Source of the DNA: Amaranthus tricolor | Lineage: Eukaryota; Streptophyta; Magnoliopsida; Caryophyllales; Amaranthaceae | Direction: 5' to 3' | NCBI RefSeq assembly: GCF_026212465.1 | Contig: NC_080059.1 | Span: forward strand, 17,675,957 to 17,739,956 | DNA: 64,000 bases | In this document: positions 1 to 51,598 of the stretch, piece after piece | How positions within the stretch are numbered: position 1 is the first letter of the stretch | Layout of the letters: each line of letters starts with the position of its first letter | Notes under the pieces: model-generated | Databases searched by the model: none | The model's input: only the letters and a program-made list of their open reading frames with translations | What the model was told of the DNA's origin: nothing | Position numbers and translations under genes: made by a program

Positions 1-566
1 AATTCTGACAGAGGAAGCAGAATGGTCGCTCGACCTACCCGCTCGACCGAGCGAGCCTTATTGGTTGGTCGAGCGGTCAGACAAAATGTATCCAGAAGGT
101 ATCTGCTGCTCGCTCGACCGAGCGAGCTCTCTGTTCCAGTCGAGCGGTTTCTCTGATGTGCATGGGATGCTGATTTTCGACCTTTCAAGTTCTTGGAGTT
201 ATTTCATATTATTCATTACTCTATATTAACTCTGTATTCAAGTGAGCTATTGACATTCATGTACCTAGTATTATATATAGAGCTCTCATACTCACTCAAA
301 AACACATCAAACACAACCCCTAAGCCAAACACATAGCCTTTTGTTTCATCTCTTACACAGTTGTAATACTTTATTTGTAAGAGTATTTTATACTCCATTG
401 ATATAATATAAACAGAAACTACACACGTTGGATGACGTAGCCATCATTGAGTGAACCTCCTTAAATCTTTGTGTCTCTTTTTCTTAGTTTACATTATCAA
501 ACATTGTTTTGTTCATTGTTGTTTGTAACGCTCTTAACATCGTAACGATTTTGGAAATCATTTTCA
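1..566 (+). repeat. 5' LTR of copia A (right three quarters)
   Basis: It matches 4441-5005 almost base for base; the first ~184 bp lie outside the window. It ends in CA just before the PBS. A TATA-like TATATATAG lies at about 272-280. A CG-rich cluster at 28-150 holds repeated CTCGACC and GGTCGAGC motifs, including a perfect 9-bp inverted repeat (108-116 and 119-127) with a 2-bp centre. Confidence 0.9.
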
Positions 567-568
567 AT

Positions 569-580
569 TGGTATCAGAGC
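569..580 (+). other. Primer binding site of copia A
   Basis: TGGTATCAGAGC, complementary to the 3' end of initiator tRNA-Met, two bases after the LTR end. This is the standard plant copia primer site and fixes the LTR boundary. Confidence 0.9.
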
Positions 581-623
581 TAAATTGCTTTTACGGTGTC
601 TTAAGAAGTTGTTATTTGAGAAA

Positions 624-3600
624 CATGTCTACGATAAAGCTTGACATAGAGAAGTTTGATAGAAATGTGAATTTTGGCTTATGGCAAGTCAAAATGAGAG
701 CCATTTTATTCGAAAATGGTATGTATAAGGCCATTGATGGTGTAGATAAGATGCCAGAAGGAATGACCGTGGTAAGGTGGGAAGAGATAGACTCAAAGGC
801 ATTATCGGCGATTCAATTATGCCTTTCCAATGAAGTGCTAAGAGAGGTTGGTAAAGAAACAACAACCAAGGGGATATGGGAGAAATTGGAATCACTCTAT
901 ATAGCCAGAGTGTTACCAATAGGCTACTTTTGAAAAGTAGACTCTACGATCTACGCTTGGAGGAAGGTAAACCTTTAAAACCTCACTTAGACGAATTTTA
1001 TTCCATTGTTATGGATTTGCAAAATATTAATGTCAAGCTTGATGATGAAGACTTGGCAATTTACCTCTTATGCTCTCTACCCCCTTCTTACAAAAATTTT
1101 AGAGAAACTCTACTCTATGGTAGAGATAATTTGAGTAGTGATGATGTGAAAGCGCCTTAACACCAAGGGATTTCATTGATTCACAACTATCACAAAAATC
1201 ACAAGGTAATGCTAGTGATGGGTTGTTTGTGAGAAGGAGGTCACAAGAGAAAGGTTCCACTAGTGGGAGTGGAAACAAGGGTAAAGGGAGGTCCAAGTCT
1301 AGTAGGCCTAACAAAAATAAAACTTGTAACTATTGCAAGCTTAAGGGCCACATCAAGAAAGATTGTTGGAAATTGAAAAAGAAAAATGAAGAGGCTAGGG
1401 AAGGAACTAGTAATGCCAATGCTAGTTACGTGAATGAGAGTGATGATGGTGATGTATTAGTTGCCACACATGGGTACAAAGATAATGATAAGTGGATTCT
1501 AGACTTGGGGTGAACATTCCACATGACTCCCAACAAAACTTTCTTTCAAACATTTGAAAGTGTTGATGGGGGAAATGTAACCATGGGGAACAACACAACA
1601 TGTAAGGTTGTTGGTATTGGTAGCATTAAAATAAAGATGTTTGATGGGATGGTGAGGACCTTAACCGATGTAAGGTATGTTCCGGGTCTGAAACAGAATC
1701 TATTATCTTTGGGTACTCTTGACAAGATCGGGTGTAGAATCACTTGTGAAGGTGGAGTCTTGAAGGTTGCTAGAAGCTTACTAGTGGTGATGAAGGGTAA
1801 GTTGAATGGGAGTTTGTATGCTCTTCAAGGTTCAACAATCCTAGGCTCGGCAAACATTTCCACAAGCACAATGTCCGATCATGACACCAAACTTTGGCAC
1901 TTGAGACTTGGTCACATGGGAGAAAGAGGTATGTTTGAACTCTCTAAACAAGGTTTATTTGATGGCAAGAAATTTGGGAACCTTGGATTTTGTGAATATT
2001 GTGTTTATGGGAAACACAAGAGAGTTAGTTTCAAACCCGCCATTCACAACACTAAGGGAATTTTAGACTACATTCATTCCAATTTGTGGGGGCCTTCACG
2101 AAAGCCCTTCCTTAGTGGTTGCAATTACTTGTTGACCTTTATTGATGATTTTTCAAGAAAAGTTTGGTGTTACATGATAAAGCAAAAGAATGAAGTTTTT
2201 GATGTTTTCTTAGAATGGAAGAAAATGGTTGAAAAAAAGACCGGTAGGAGCATCAAGACCTTAAGAACTGATAATGGTCTTGAATTTATTGATAGTAAAT
2301 TTCTTCAATATTGTTCTAGTGAAGGTATTGTTAGACATAGAACTTGTGCAGGGCGTCCTCAACAAATGGCGTTGCGGAGAGGATGAATAAAACATTGTTG
2401 GAGAGGGCCCGGTGTATGCTAAAACAAGCAATTTTGGGAAAGCAATTTTGGGCCGAAGCGGTGGCTACGGCATGCTATTTGATCAACCGCTCACCTCATA
2501 CCACCTTAAAATTCAAATCACCACAAGAAGTGTGGTACAACACTCTGGTAAATTATTCTAGTCTTAGAGTCTTTGATTGTCCAGCTTATATTCATATAAA
2601 TGATGGTAAGTTAGAACCTAGAGCTAGAAAATGTATTTTTGTGGGATATGGAGTGGGCGTAAAGGGGTATAGGGTGTGGTGCAATGAGTCAAAAAGAATA
2701 ATTGTTTCTAGAGATGTTGTATTTGATGAAAATAGCATGCTTGTCTTTAGTATAGAAAAGTCCGTTGAAAACAATGATGCACAAGTGGAGGATCAACCTC
2801 CCAATATTTATGATGATAAAATTGATGATGATGATCAACAAAGATCGCCATCTTTGTCCACAACTAGACAAAGAAGGAAGATCGTGGCTCCAAGGAAGTA
2901 TATTGAAGAGTGTGATTATGTTGCATATGCTCTCAACATTGCTAGCAAAGTCGAAGGGTTACATGAACCGAGTACGTACAAGGAGGCTATGGCCTCAAAT
3001 GACTCAAACAAATGGTTGATAGCCATGAAGGTTTTGAAGTAGCCGGTAAGGAAAATCATGTGTGTAGATTGAAGAGGTCATTGTATGAGTTGAAGCAATC
3101 TCCGAGGCAATGGTACAAGAGGTTTGATTCCTTTATGATTTCACATGGTTTTATTAGAAGTTCTTATGATAGTTGTGTCTATCTTAAGAAATTTGAAGAT
3201 GGCTCTTTATTGTATTTGCTCTTATATGTTGATGACATGCTAGTAGCTTGTAGTTCTTTATTTAAGGTGGAGAACTTGAAAAAGTTGCTTTCAAGTGAAT
3301 TTGATATGAAGGATCTTGGTGAAGCCAAGAAGATTCTTGGGATGAAATTTTGAGAGACCGGACTAAGGGTATCTTATACCTTAGCCAAGGAAGTACATTG
3401 AGAAAGTTGTGCAACGTTTCTCTATGGATGATGCTAAAGGTGTGTCTACTCCTCTTGCTTCTCATTTCAAATTATCCAAGAAATTGTGTCAACAAACAAA
3501 GGCGGAAGAAGAGCAAATGGTAAGAATCCCATACACAAGTGCCGTTGGTAGTGTAATGTATGCCATGGTATGTTCGAGACCCGACATAGCTCATGCGGTG

Positions 3601-4143
3601 AGTTTGGTGAGTAGATATATGTCAAATCCGGGGAAGGGACATTGGGAGGCACTAAAATGGTTATTGAGGTATTTGAAAGATACTTCTAATGTTTGTCTTA
3701 TGTATGGGAAAGATTCAAGCGAGCTAACCGGGTTTTGTGACTCGGACTATGGTGGTGATCTAGATAATAGAAAATCCACAAGTTGGTTCATGTTTACTTT
3801 GGGTGTTTCGGCGATAAGTTGGCAATCATCTTTGCAAGATGTGGTTGCTCTCTCAACAACCGAAGTGGAGTACATAGCCGTTGCCGAGTCATTCAAGGAG
3901 GCAAAATGGCTAAAAGGTCTTGTTGGTGAAATGTGCAATAAGGTGTGTAAGGTAAGTGTGCATTGTGATAGTCAAAGTGCAATTCACTTGGCTAGGAATC
4001 AAAATACATTTCATAGAAGGTCCAAACACATTGATATTAAGTATAATTTCATCCGGGATGAAGTTGAGCACAAAAGGGTGTTATTGAAGAAAATTGACAC
4101 CCTACAACCAAGTTTGAATTATGTGTTGATTTGGTTGGTTTAG
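624..4143 (+). pseudogene. gag-pol pseudogene of copia A
   Basis: Gag starts at ATG 624 (MSTIKLDIEKFDR) and is shifted in frame near 900-930. The CCHC knuckle CNYCKLKGHIKKDC lies near 1330-1370. The protease site that should read DSGC is DLG followed by TGA at about 1511. The pre-integrase (LWHLRLGHMG) and integrase (FIDDFSR, LRTDNG) run to about 2386 and are shifted again at ~2350-2390; GVAERMNKTLLERA follows. At about 3030 the frame passes from the linker NDSNKWLIAMK straight into the late RT motif LKRSLYELKQSPRQW, so most of the RT fingers and palm are deleted. LYVDDM is present near 3220, then RNase H (CDSDYGGD, HCDSQSAIHLA) to a stop at 4143. By these breaks it cannot encode a working polyprotein. 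Confidence 0.92.
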
Positions 4144-4245
4144 CTCCTTGCTTGAGATAATGCCTTTTGGGGCATTTGAGGTGTGTATGTTTCTTTTGTT
4201 TATGAAGTGGATTGTTGAATATTTTGACTTGGGTGAACTCAAGTC

Positions 4246-4256
4246 AAGGTGGAGAT
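4246..4256 (+). other. Polypurine tract of copia A
   Basis: AAGGTGGAGAT immediately precedes the TGTTATGAATGG start of the 3' LTR. It primes plus-strand synthesis in this class and fixes the LTR 5' boundary. Confidence 0.85.
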
Positions 4257-5005
4257 TGTTATGAATGGTATCACATGTGTGACTTGAGTGCACAATTAAA
4301 GTGTGTATTCATATGTGTGACTCTTGAGTTGTGGAATCCAAAAGGGTGTAATTATGTGGGAGAGTATTCATGGGAATTATTGGTGTTAATGAAGATTAAT
4401 GAAGAAGTAGAAAGGACTTAGTTTATGTTTGCTCGATCAGAATTCTGACAGAGGAAGCAGAATGGTCGCTCGACCTACCCGCTCGACCGAGCGAGCCTTA
4501 TTGGTTGGTCGAGCGGTCGGACAGAATGTATCCAGAAGGTATCTGCTGCTCGCTCGACCGAGCGAGCTCTCTGTTCCAGTCGAGCGGTTTCTCTGATGTG
4601 CATGGGATGCTGATTTTCGACCTTTCAAGTTCTTGGAGTTATTTCATATTATTCATTACTCTATATGAACTCTGTATTCAAGTGAGCTATTGATATTCAT
4701 GTACCTAGTACTATATATAGAGCTCTCATACTCACTCAAAAACACATCAAACACAACCCCTAAGCCAAACACATAGCCTTTTGTTTCATCTCTTACACAA
4801 TTGTAATACTTCATTTGTAAGAGTATTTTATACTCCATTGATATAATATAATTGAAACTATACACGACGGAGGACGTAGCCATCATTGGGTGAACCTCCT
4901 TAAATCTTTGTGTCTCTTTTGCTTAGTTTACATTATCAAACATTGTTTTGTTCATTTTTGTTTGTATCGTTCTTAACATCGTAACGATTTTGGCAATCAT
5001 TTTCA
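4257..5005 (+). repeat. 3' LTR of copia A (complete, ~749 bp)
   Basis: It starts TGTTATG after the polypurine tract and ends ...TTTTCA. From 4441 on it repeats window positions 1-566 with about 20 differences. It carries the same CG-rich inverted repeat (about 4548-4567) and a TATATATAG TATA-like box near 4712. Confidence 0.92.
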
Positions 5006-5901
5006 ATTACAACTCTTCCCATAAAAAATTTTAATTAATCCATGTTCAATTTACCATTACTACTCTTACCCATAACAAGTTTATATCAATAGTACCCAAC
5101 AACTACTAACAATTCATCCAACAACACATACAACAATAAAGACCAAATCTTATAAACTTCAGTAACATAATCAACAAAGTTGTCTATGTACTCTAACGCC
5201 ATTGAAACACATCTTGAATACTTTATTTAATCCTTATTCTCAATTCCTATCCAAACCCTAAATTGAAACATTCTTGAATCACAACTCCATATAATTTACT
5301 CAAATACTAGAGAGAAAGCATGAAATTAAATACTCAAAACAAAGGAATAATAAAGAGTAGCTCACCAAGATGAGATAGGAGGAAGGAAAGAAGTACCCTC
5401 CAAAACCACTACTTGTGTTGGGGGCAGTCGGTGGCAGCTGCCTGACGGCAGAAGGTGGTGGCGGCAGCGGCTGTCAGCTGCTGTGGTGGTTAGGCTTGGT
5501 AATTGTGATAGTTGTGTTCTTGGTGAGGAAGGGAGATGAGGAAGAACAAGGAGTAGGAAAAGTGAAGAAATAAATAGGGGTACTAGTAATGTAGTATATA
5601 CTACATTTCATCTCTTTTAATCTCTTACCCAATTTGAGTATATTTACTTTTATGGTCCTAATTAACTCAGCCTACACATATTAAATAATTTCCTTAATTT
5701 AGACAGTTGGGAAAAAAATCCAACACACTATCGATTAAGTACTTCGCAAAATAATGATATTAATAATATGATATAAAATATAGATACTAAATAAATAAAA
5801 TTAGTTTAATTATTTTTAATGCAACACATTTTTAATTTTATTAATTCTTTTAAATTGATTAAATATGCATATCATGGCATAATAAAAAATGGGGTGTTAC
5901 A
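5006..5901 (-). repeat. Ty3/gypsy-type LTR fragment, minus orientation
   Basis: It ends (on +) in GGGGTGTTACA, the complement of the TGTAACACCCC start common to plant gypsy LTRs. Right after it (5902-5935) the minus strand reads a purine run, AAGGGGGTTAG, and a GGGACGAAAC motif, which is how the 3' end of a minus-oriented gypsy element looks. The left part is lost to the insertion of copia A. A GC-rich stretch (5410-5520) followed by AT-rich sequence resembles the layout of the solo LTR at 30054-33630. No pol domain can be read beyond it. Confidence 0.6.
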
Positions 5902-8900
5902 AACTAACCCCCTTAAAAGAAGTTTCGTCCCCGAAACTATATGAAATAAAACTTTTAACGTAAGAAAATCTTGCTTAAACTACTCAAAATGACGTCGTTT
6001 CTTGCTTTGTGTTTAATCATAATCAAAATATGGTTTTAATTACTGCTAAACGTAATATTTTTGACTTCATTGTCACTATTATTCCAAAAAAAAATTCAAT
6101 TAATCTATAAGCTAGTCACACAAAAATGTAATTGAATCATAGTAATTGCATAATTTGGCTCAAACTTTCAATCAAAAGTGTGTTATAATTGTAAATAAAG
6201 GGTATATAATAGTAGAAAATGCATGAAAACATGTGAAAAATATATTGCATTCTATCCCCCCTTAAAATAAGGTTACATCCCTGTAACTCAACTAAGATCG
6301 GCAAACATGTGTGAATTAAGTATCTCCCATGTATGAACCTTAATCATATGAATATATTTTCTCATTGTACTCACTTTAGTATATAGGATTTCGATAGTGT
6401 TCTCCTCATAAATGAGTTTTCGTTAAGGTTAAAAGGTTCATGGTATATTACTTTGACTTATTAGGAATATAGTTAAATTTGTGAAATATGAAATGCATCA
6501 TGGACTTTAGGTTTCTTATTTGCAATGCAAGTTTATAGACAACTTTACGAATCTTCAATGGGACGTCATACGATTACATAAACTTCGGGCTTAACTTGCC
6601 TTTCTTGCTAAATCTCATAATTATTTCCATCGGCGAAACCATCAATAGTACATATTATTCCACAACAAAACTTATATGGTCTTCTCTTAAGATTTGTGTA
6701 AGAATTGCGTCAATCTTGGACTGCTTTAAGATTTTTATAAATCATTTGAGCTCGTTCAATCATCTTCTTTGGCATAGTCGTGCCTAAAGTGACCAATTCA
6801 CTACAACCATCCCAACATACAATATGAAAAGCAGAGAACACATGAACTTATTTCACTCTTTAAGAATTACAAGATTATAAAATAATCACCCTCAAGTCCT
6901 TCAAGAATCTAATAAATACTTATTAATTTCATTTTAACATGCTCCCCCACTAAGACAACCCTCAATTCAAAGCCTCTTTACCTATTCATAAACATTGTTA
7001 CTTGCTTAATCATATCTTTTAACATAAGTGGAAAAAGTTTCAATGTCAATTGATCATCCAACACTCTAGGTTTTGAATAATATATTATTCAATTAAATTC
7101 ATCATCATCATCATTTTATTAAATTATTATGTGTAATCATAAAATAGACACCTAAGGAGCTAGACGTTTAGACGAAAAGTATAATGTAATGAATTCGATG
7201 CAAATAATTAATTAAACATATCATACATATTGTATTGAGTTAGAAAAATGACATATAGTGCAATGTATTTGATATTTAGTATATACATATTCATTGCTCA
7301 ATTATGTTTATTAAAGATTGATACATGTATATGTCAATTACATGTTATTTTATTTTTATTTCTCTTTTAGTAAATGAATAAAAGAAATTAAAATATATAA
7401 TTTTTTTATAAACCGTCGAACTAACACAAACGTGCATTGTACAAGCAGGTATACTAGTATGCCTTTTTTGATAACGGATTGAGCGTTCATTAACTTTTGC
7501 CTTATTATATTTCTTTATTTAAATGTTTAGATGTTAGCACTTTATCACCTATATTGAATTTCTTTACTTTTTTATAAAAGAAAGGCCAGATATTATATAA
7601 ATTATTCCAAAATGCATTTCTTGCTTGACCCCCAATTGTATGTGACATTTTAAGAGTCCCTAATTCCGAGCAAGGTCAAATCGTTCATTTATTTTGTTCC
7701 TTTCTTGCATCAGTTGCCAACTACGGACGTCTCTATTATTATATTTATTAGATAAAGTAATTTATTAGGAATTTATTTTATTCCGAAATACGTTGTTTAA
7801 AAATAATTGTAACAATGGCAATTGGCATGCAAGGAGTTATTATAATAATACTATATAGAATCCCATGCCGAGCACCGTTTGTAAGTTATTTTATGACTCT
7901 TAAGTATATTAAAATTATAAATTAATTTATTTTAAAAATTGTAAAAGTATTACTATCAGATTGAGATACATATTACTAATATACTACTATATAAAACATA
8001 ATTATAATATTATGTATTAAACAATATAGATTATAAGTAATTACATAAAATAATCAACACGTAAAAACTAATATAAAAAATAATTTATGTTCAATGTCTT
8101 TGTAAAACCTTAAATAAGTTTTCAACCTGAAGAACACCTTTTTTTTTATAATAATTAACGTATAACTTAATTTATTTATTTATTTATGTATTATAAACTT
8201 GTCAGACATAGGTGATAAAATCTTCATTTGAAATTTATTTCACCGATATATTTTCCTAATTATTTACTTAAATAATTAATGTGTAATCTACTTGATTTGT
8301 ACAATTTTTTTTATTATAGTCATATAAGTAATATATTGGATTATCTATGAAAAACTATTTCAAAATTATTTTCTTTTCTTAATTTATTACAAAATTATTT
8401 TAATGAAAGTTAATTTTTTACATAAATCATTAATATCTTATTTGATAATCATCAATTGTAATTAAAAGATACTACATAACTTAATTGATTGTATATGGTA
8501 AAAATCTTTTGTCACTAATCAATTAAACAAAAATCTAATCAAAAAGATATTACATGATATGCTAAAATATATTTGCCTAATAAGAACATGAAAAGAGTGG
8601 AAAATTTTTTATTGTAAAGTCGACATGTGTCCTAATCGTTTTTATTATAAATTTTATGTGGGGTTCATATTTGAACTCGAGCCCTCGTGTTTCAAAACTT
8701 TTGATCTGGATCTTGACTCACCAGGTATGATGGGTTTAAGGTCCTAAATGATTGCTAAATGGGTGATAATTTATTATTCATTGTTGAATAAGTTTATATT
8801 TAAAAGGTTTTCTTAGTAATAAAATGGCTCTTTGGGTTGTGTACAAGTCTTAATTGAGTCCTAATAAATATAATGAATTTAGAACGAATTTAAAATTGAT

Positions 8901-9300
8901 TTTGAATTGTATAATAAGTCGGGTTTAAAGCGAGTCTAATGGATCTAAAACGGATTTAACGGGTCTAAATCTTGAATGAATTATGAGAGAGAGTCTAGGT
9001 CGAGTCTGAATTTGAAAACTCTAGACCCAGGCCCAGATTCACTTATCTTTTTTGGATCTAAAACTATTTTTGAATCCGCTAAGTCTCAAAAAATTAGACC
9101 AAACTCTAAATCTAAAGGCGGATCCAGAGCGTATCTAATATAATTTTGCCCATAAACATCTATATAACTCATAGTATCAAGTAAATATTTTGGATTTTAA
9201 CTGTAGTCATAACAATTAAGAATTGTATATACTTGTACAAAATAAATAATCAAGTAGGATTTTTTTTAAAACATAATTTGTAGCTAATTGAAGGGACCAT
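5902..9300. other. AT-rich region, no gene recognised
   Basis: There is no ORF above background and no recognisable protein domain. A few bases after the LTR look like the 3' end of a gypsy element, and a second pyrimidine-rich copy of this kind lies near 6255-6295. Around 8930-9130 there are repeated GGTCTAA / GTCTAGA-like words of unknown origin. I see nothing else to support a feature. Confidence 0.5.
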
Positions 9301-9471
9301 TTTATTTATTATGATATGATTATTTTCATAGAAAAGTGAATAAAAATGGTTAGAAATTCTTTCTCCCAAAGACAAAGCAAAGAATTAACCTAAAACACTA
9401 AATATGAAAGTACTCTCTTTTCTTCTTTCAATTCAATTATCCTACACCCAATTCTTACATTCCCTCTCCAA
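9301..9471 (+). promoter_or_regulatory. Proximal 5' flank / 5' UTR of the CDPK gene
   Basis: An AT-rich stretch upstream of ATG 9472. The exact transcription start is not visible. An upstream ATG at 9404 opens a 96-codon frame that overlaps the kinase start in another frame; if the transcript begins before 9404 it would act as an overlapping uORF. Confidence 0.35.
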
Positions 9472-47738
<38,267 letters not shown>

Positions 47739-48936
47739 AAAAAATAAAGAATGATATATTATAATATATTTTGTGCCTTGTATTTTATTTTCCTATTCTC
47801 TATTTAATTTTATGTTGTTAAAAGTGTGAATAAGTAATGTATATCATGTCATCATAATCATTAATACTATTGATAGGTGTGTAAGATGACAAATGACACA
47901 TATTTGGAGCTTTGACAATGTCATGATTTTACAAGTTGTAACTTGATTATATGGTATAAACTTAATTATCCGGTTGCGAAACTTTCAAGGCCCTTAAAAG
48001 TCCGTTAAAACTCTGGATAATGTAGATATTTGTTTAGGTTTTACGGCTTGAAAGGGGTTTAATATTTCAATTCAGCAATGTTTTGCAAGATGTTAAGCAT
48101 CGCTTGTAATTGTAATATTTCTTTTGTAAACATGCATTAAATACCGATATCAACCCACTTTTGAAGGGCTCTATTTTTTTATTTTTCTTAGCACTTATAA
48201 AATGTTAGGTTTCACACTGTAAGCTCCATGTGAAAATAAAAATAATTGTTAAAATTAAAAATAAACTTTAATATTTCATCATATTTTATAACTGTTAAAA
48301 TTAATAATAGATAGAATTGTAAAATAGCTCTCTAATATTTATTATACTTAAATATTTAAATTTTAAGTATTGATTAGTTGTTACAGAGCAATTTTGCCGG
48401 AAAAGAATCAAGTGAATGGTATTAAATATTTTTAACGGCTAATCATTGAAGTATACACACTTAAGTTTTATCTATATTGCAAACAATCCAATAAATTAAA
48501 TAATTTTGCATATAATTTGGATACATGAAGTTTCTTTTAGTAATATAATTTACTTTAAAATTGACTAAAAATATAAGAAAATTAAATCACGCACGCAATA
48601 TTTTAAAGATTTTCTAAAATTTTGCAAATCTATGAAATATTTTCTTTTTCAAATTGGAAGATTACAATCAAGTGTATTGCTTTTACTAGAGTTACCATGT
48701 GAATTGTGATTTATTTAATATCTTCTATACAATTGCAATTTTTATTCAATTAAATTTATATGCAAATCAATAAATTTAAATATTTGTGCATTTTACGGAT
48801 AAATATACATGTATAAGTATAATAAAATTGTGAGGGACCAAAGATCAGTTATGTTTATATATGAACTCTTGTAAAAGTTAGATATTTTATGAATCTTGCT
48901 TCTACCTATAATAAAAATGAAAATTAGAGAAATATG
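47739..48936. other. CDPK 3' flank, no further gene
   Basis: AT-rich sequence without recognisable coding regions or repeats. Confidence 0.6.
47743..47748 (+). terminator. CDPK: Possible polyadenylation signal of the CDPK gene
   Basis: AATAAA five bases after the stop codon. It is close to the stop, so a downstream AT-rich signal may be the one used. Confidence 0.35.
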
Positions 48937-49310
<374 letters not shown>

Positions 49311-49312
<2 letters not shown>

Positions 49313-49553
49313 TCCCTGTGTCATTCTCATTTTGTACCACTTTTCATTTTAATTTGTTCTATTAATTTTCACCATTTTTTAGCAATGGTCTCACTGTCCT
49401 TCTTTCAATCTCATTCACATATGCATTCTTTCCATCTTTACCGCTCAATTCTATCCTCCACACGTTTTTTCTCTTATTCTTCGATCTAATTTCTCTTTCC
49501 ATTAAATTTTACCTATTTTATAACAGGTACAAAATGAGAGAGACGGAGAGAGT
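49311..49553 (+). mobile_element. Stowaway-like MITE, second family (copy 1)
   Basis: Ends ACTCCCTGTGTCATTCTCAT and its approximate complement ATGAGAGAGACGGAGAGAGT, with TA at both edges. Same family as 57084-57332. Inserted at the end of the TA tract. Non-coding. Confidence 0.85.
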
Positions 49554-51223
49554 ATAAAGTTAATATGCAACAAAGGGTGTCTACTTGAAAGACAAACTAT
49601 TGGTGAGTGACATGTTGCCAAATGTTAGTTTGGCCTACTCTCATTCTTTCCTATGGATAAAAGGATTAATCTCTATAGGCATGCCAAAAATAAAAATTTG
49701 GGTTGCCTAACCTGACAACCCGATGACCCTTACTCTTAACTACCAGTCAATTTTGGAAAATGTGTAAACTTTCGAGTCGGATACCCAACCCAATTAAACC
49801 AAGTGAAATTATTTATAATCATTGTTTAGGCTAAGATGTTTATGTTGGTTATTCTAAACGATCCCCACATAAGGCGCCAAACTGTTCTGGTTAAAACATA
49901 ATTGAATTTATAATGCAAGAATACAAAGAAAACTAGAAAAGTAGTTGCATAAGGATTAATCAACTAACAGTTATCTGAAAGAGTTCAATTTTGAGCCGTA
50001 GAAATTTTTCAAAGTTGTAGTTGCTGAACTTAAATAAGAAAAAACACTAAGTAAGGGTGATATCTTAGAATACCCCTCCAACACTTCAGCCGATTCTAAA
50101 TGTGTAAATAAAAAAAAGAAATAGAACGAATGTATGAGGCTTGAAAGATCTGACTAAGTTAGAGAAGGAGAAAGAAATTGACTCATACGGTGAGAAAAAT
50201 TAATTTATATAATCATCTCTACTTGATCGTGAGTTGTGTCGAATCAACAAATTTCATATTAAATACTAAATGTAGGGTTTGGTAGGCTTTGTTTAGAAGT
50301 TTAATAAATAGGTTGCAATTGGACTTTGTAGGAAGTTTTGGTTCATCTAGATTTTTGATAAAGTTTTATGCTTTAGGATTTTTCAAGTAAATTATGTTGA
50401 CATTTGTTCATTGGACAAAGGGTGACTATTTGGAGTGAGACAGCTAGCATAGCCTACAACAAGTGTTAAGATTTTATAAAAGCAAATTAAATTATATTTT
50501 TTAAAAATTACGAGAAAAACGTTGTCAAAACTTGATTCATAGTACCTTGTTTTGTCTCATTTGGAGCAAGTATCACTCTTTCTTGGTAAGAGTTTTGGTT
50601 CAATTCTCAGCTACCCCTTTCTCTTTTTTTTATCCTACCCTATCATTATGTTTAGATATCAATATAAGTGAGAGAAAAAAGGCAGAAAAGGGGAAGGGGA
50701 AAAGGGATGGAAAAAGAAATGAAAACAACTCTTATTTGTTGAGGAGTTGTCGCTTAATATCTTTCGAACTTTGGAGATATTAAGGCCCAAACAATAGTTA
50801 GTCATTCAATTCCACAAAATCCCTTTCCTTTAACTCTTTTTCTTTTCATTTTATTATTCTAACAAGAGATCATGCATCCCGCCAAATCCCTTTTATTCCG
50901 TTCTCTCGATTTCCATCCATCCAACCACGCCTAAGTCGATTCAAATTCACCCTAGCACTAAACAACTCAACCCAAGTCAAAAAAACATTCCACTCAATAT
51001 TAACATGACTCATAAATAACTTGATTGAAAATGACCAAATGGAATACCCAATTAAGCGATAGTTTTCAGAAGTTTATATGAGACCTTTGTGTTCAATCGT
51101 GCTATTTAGTCAGTTTAAAATCATATGCTTTGAGATGGATCAAAATTATATTTTATATCCACTTATCATTATAAACCAATTATTCAAGTTGCCTCAAAAT
51201 CAAATTAATTATACATAATCGAT
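49554..51223. other. Intergenic region, no gene recognised
   Basis: No ORF with recognisable content and no clear repeat structure. Confidence 0.6.
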
Positions 51224-51452
51224 TAGAGGGTGTTTGACAAATAGTTGATAGCTGATAGTTGATTATAGTGGCTGATTTGACCAGCTGATTTTGAACCTGC
51301 TGCTATAAGCAGCTTGTTCAAAAATAGCTTATTCATATCAATAAACTTTCAACCGGCTAATTCACCAAACATTAACATTAGCTGATTTGACTACCCAACC
51401 CTCTATTTATATCAGAATAAATTAAAATTAGCTAATTTGCCAAACAACCTAA
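51224..51452. mobile_element. hAT-like MITE in the 5' flank of the pseudouridine synthase gene
   Basis: Imperfect inverted ends AGGGTGTTTGACAAAT and ATTTGCCAAACAACCT with repeated AGCTGAT/ATTAGCT words inside, a layout common in dicot hAT MITEs. It ends 147 bp before the ATG and contains a TATTTATA motif near 51405. A target duplication could not be fixed. Confidence 0.6.
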
Positions 51453-51598
51453 ATATTATATTATATCTATTTTGAACCCATGTCCATAAGACGCGAACAA
51501 AGATTATTCTTTCTAAGATATTCCCAAATCAAACACTCACTAGTACACAACACTACACTGTACAATTTTTTGGATTAAACAGAGATGCAAAACAAACA

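Larger units (their letters stand above)
1..5005 (+). mobile_element. Ty1/copia retrotransposon A (Tork/Tnt1-like), decayed; left end cut by window
   Basis: The parts appear in order: partial 5' LTR, primer binding site, gag with a CCHC knuckle, protease, GAG-pre-integrase, integrase, reverse transcriptase, RNase H, polypurine tract, 3' LTR. The order integrase before RT is diagnostic of copia. The two LTR copies differ at roughly 20 sites over the ~566 bp that can be compared (read by eye), so the insertion is fairly young. The body is broken by frameshifts, stops and a deletion in RT, so it is non-autonomous. It sits inside an older gypsy LTR whose right part continues from about 5006. Confidence 0.93.

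Noticed and set aside
1..5005. Endogenous pararetrovirus or other viral insertion
   Set aside because: Domain order (protease-integrase-RT-RNase H), LTRs and PBS are those of copia; no movement or coat protein features.
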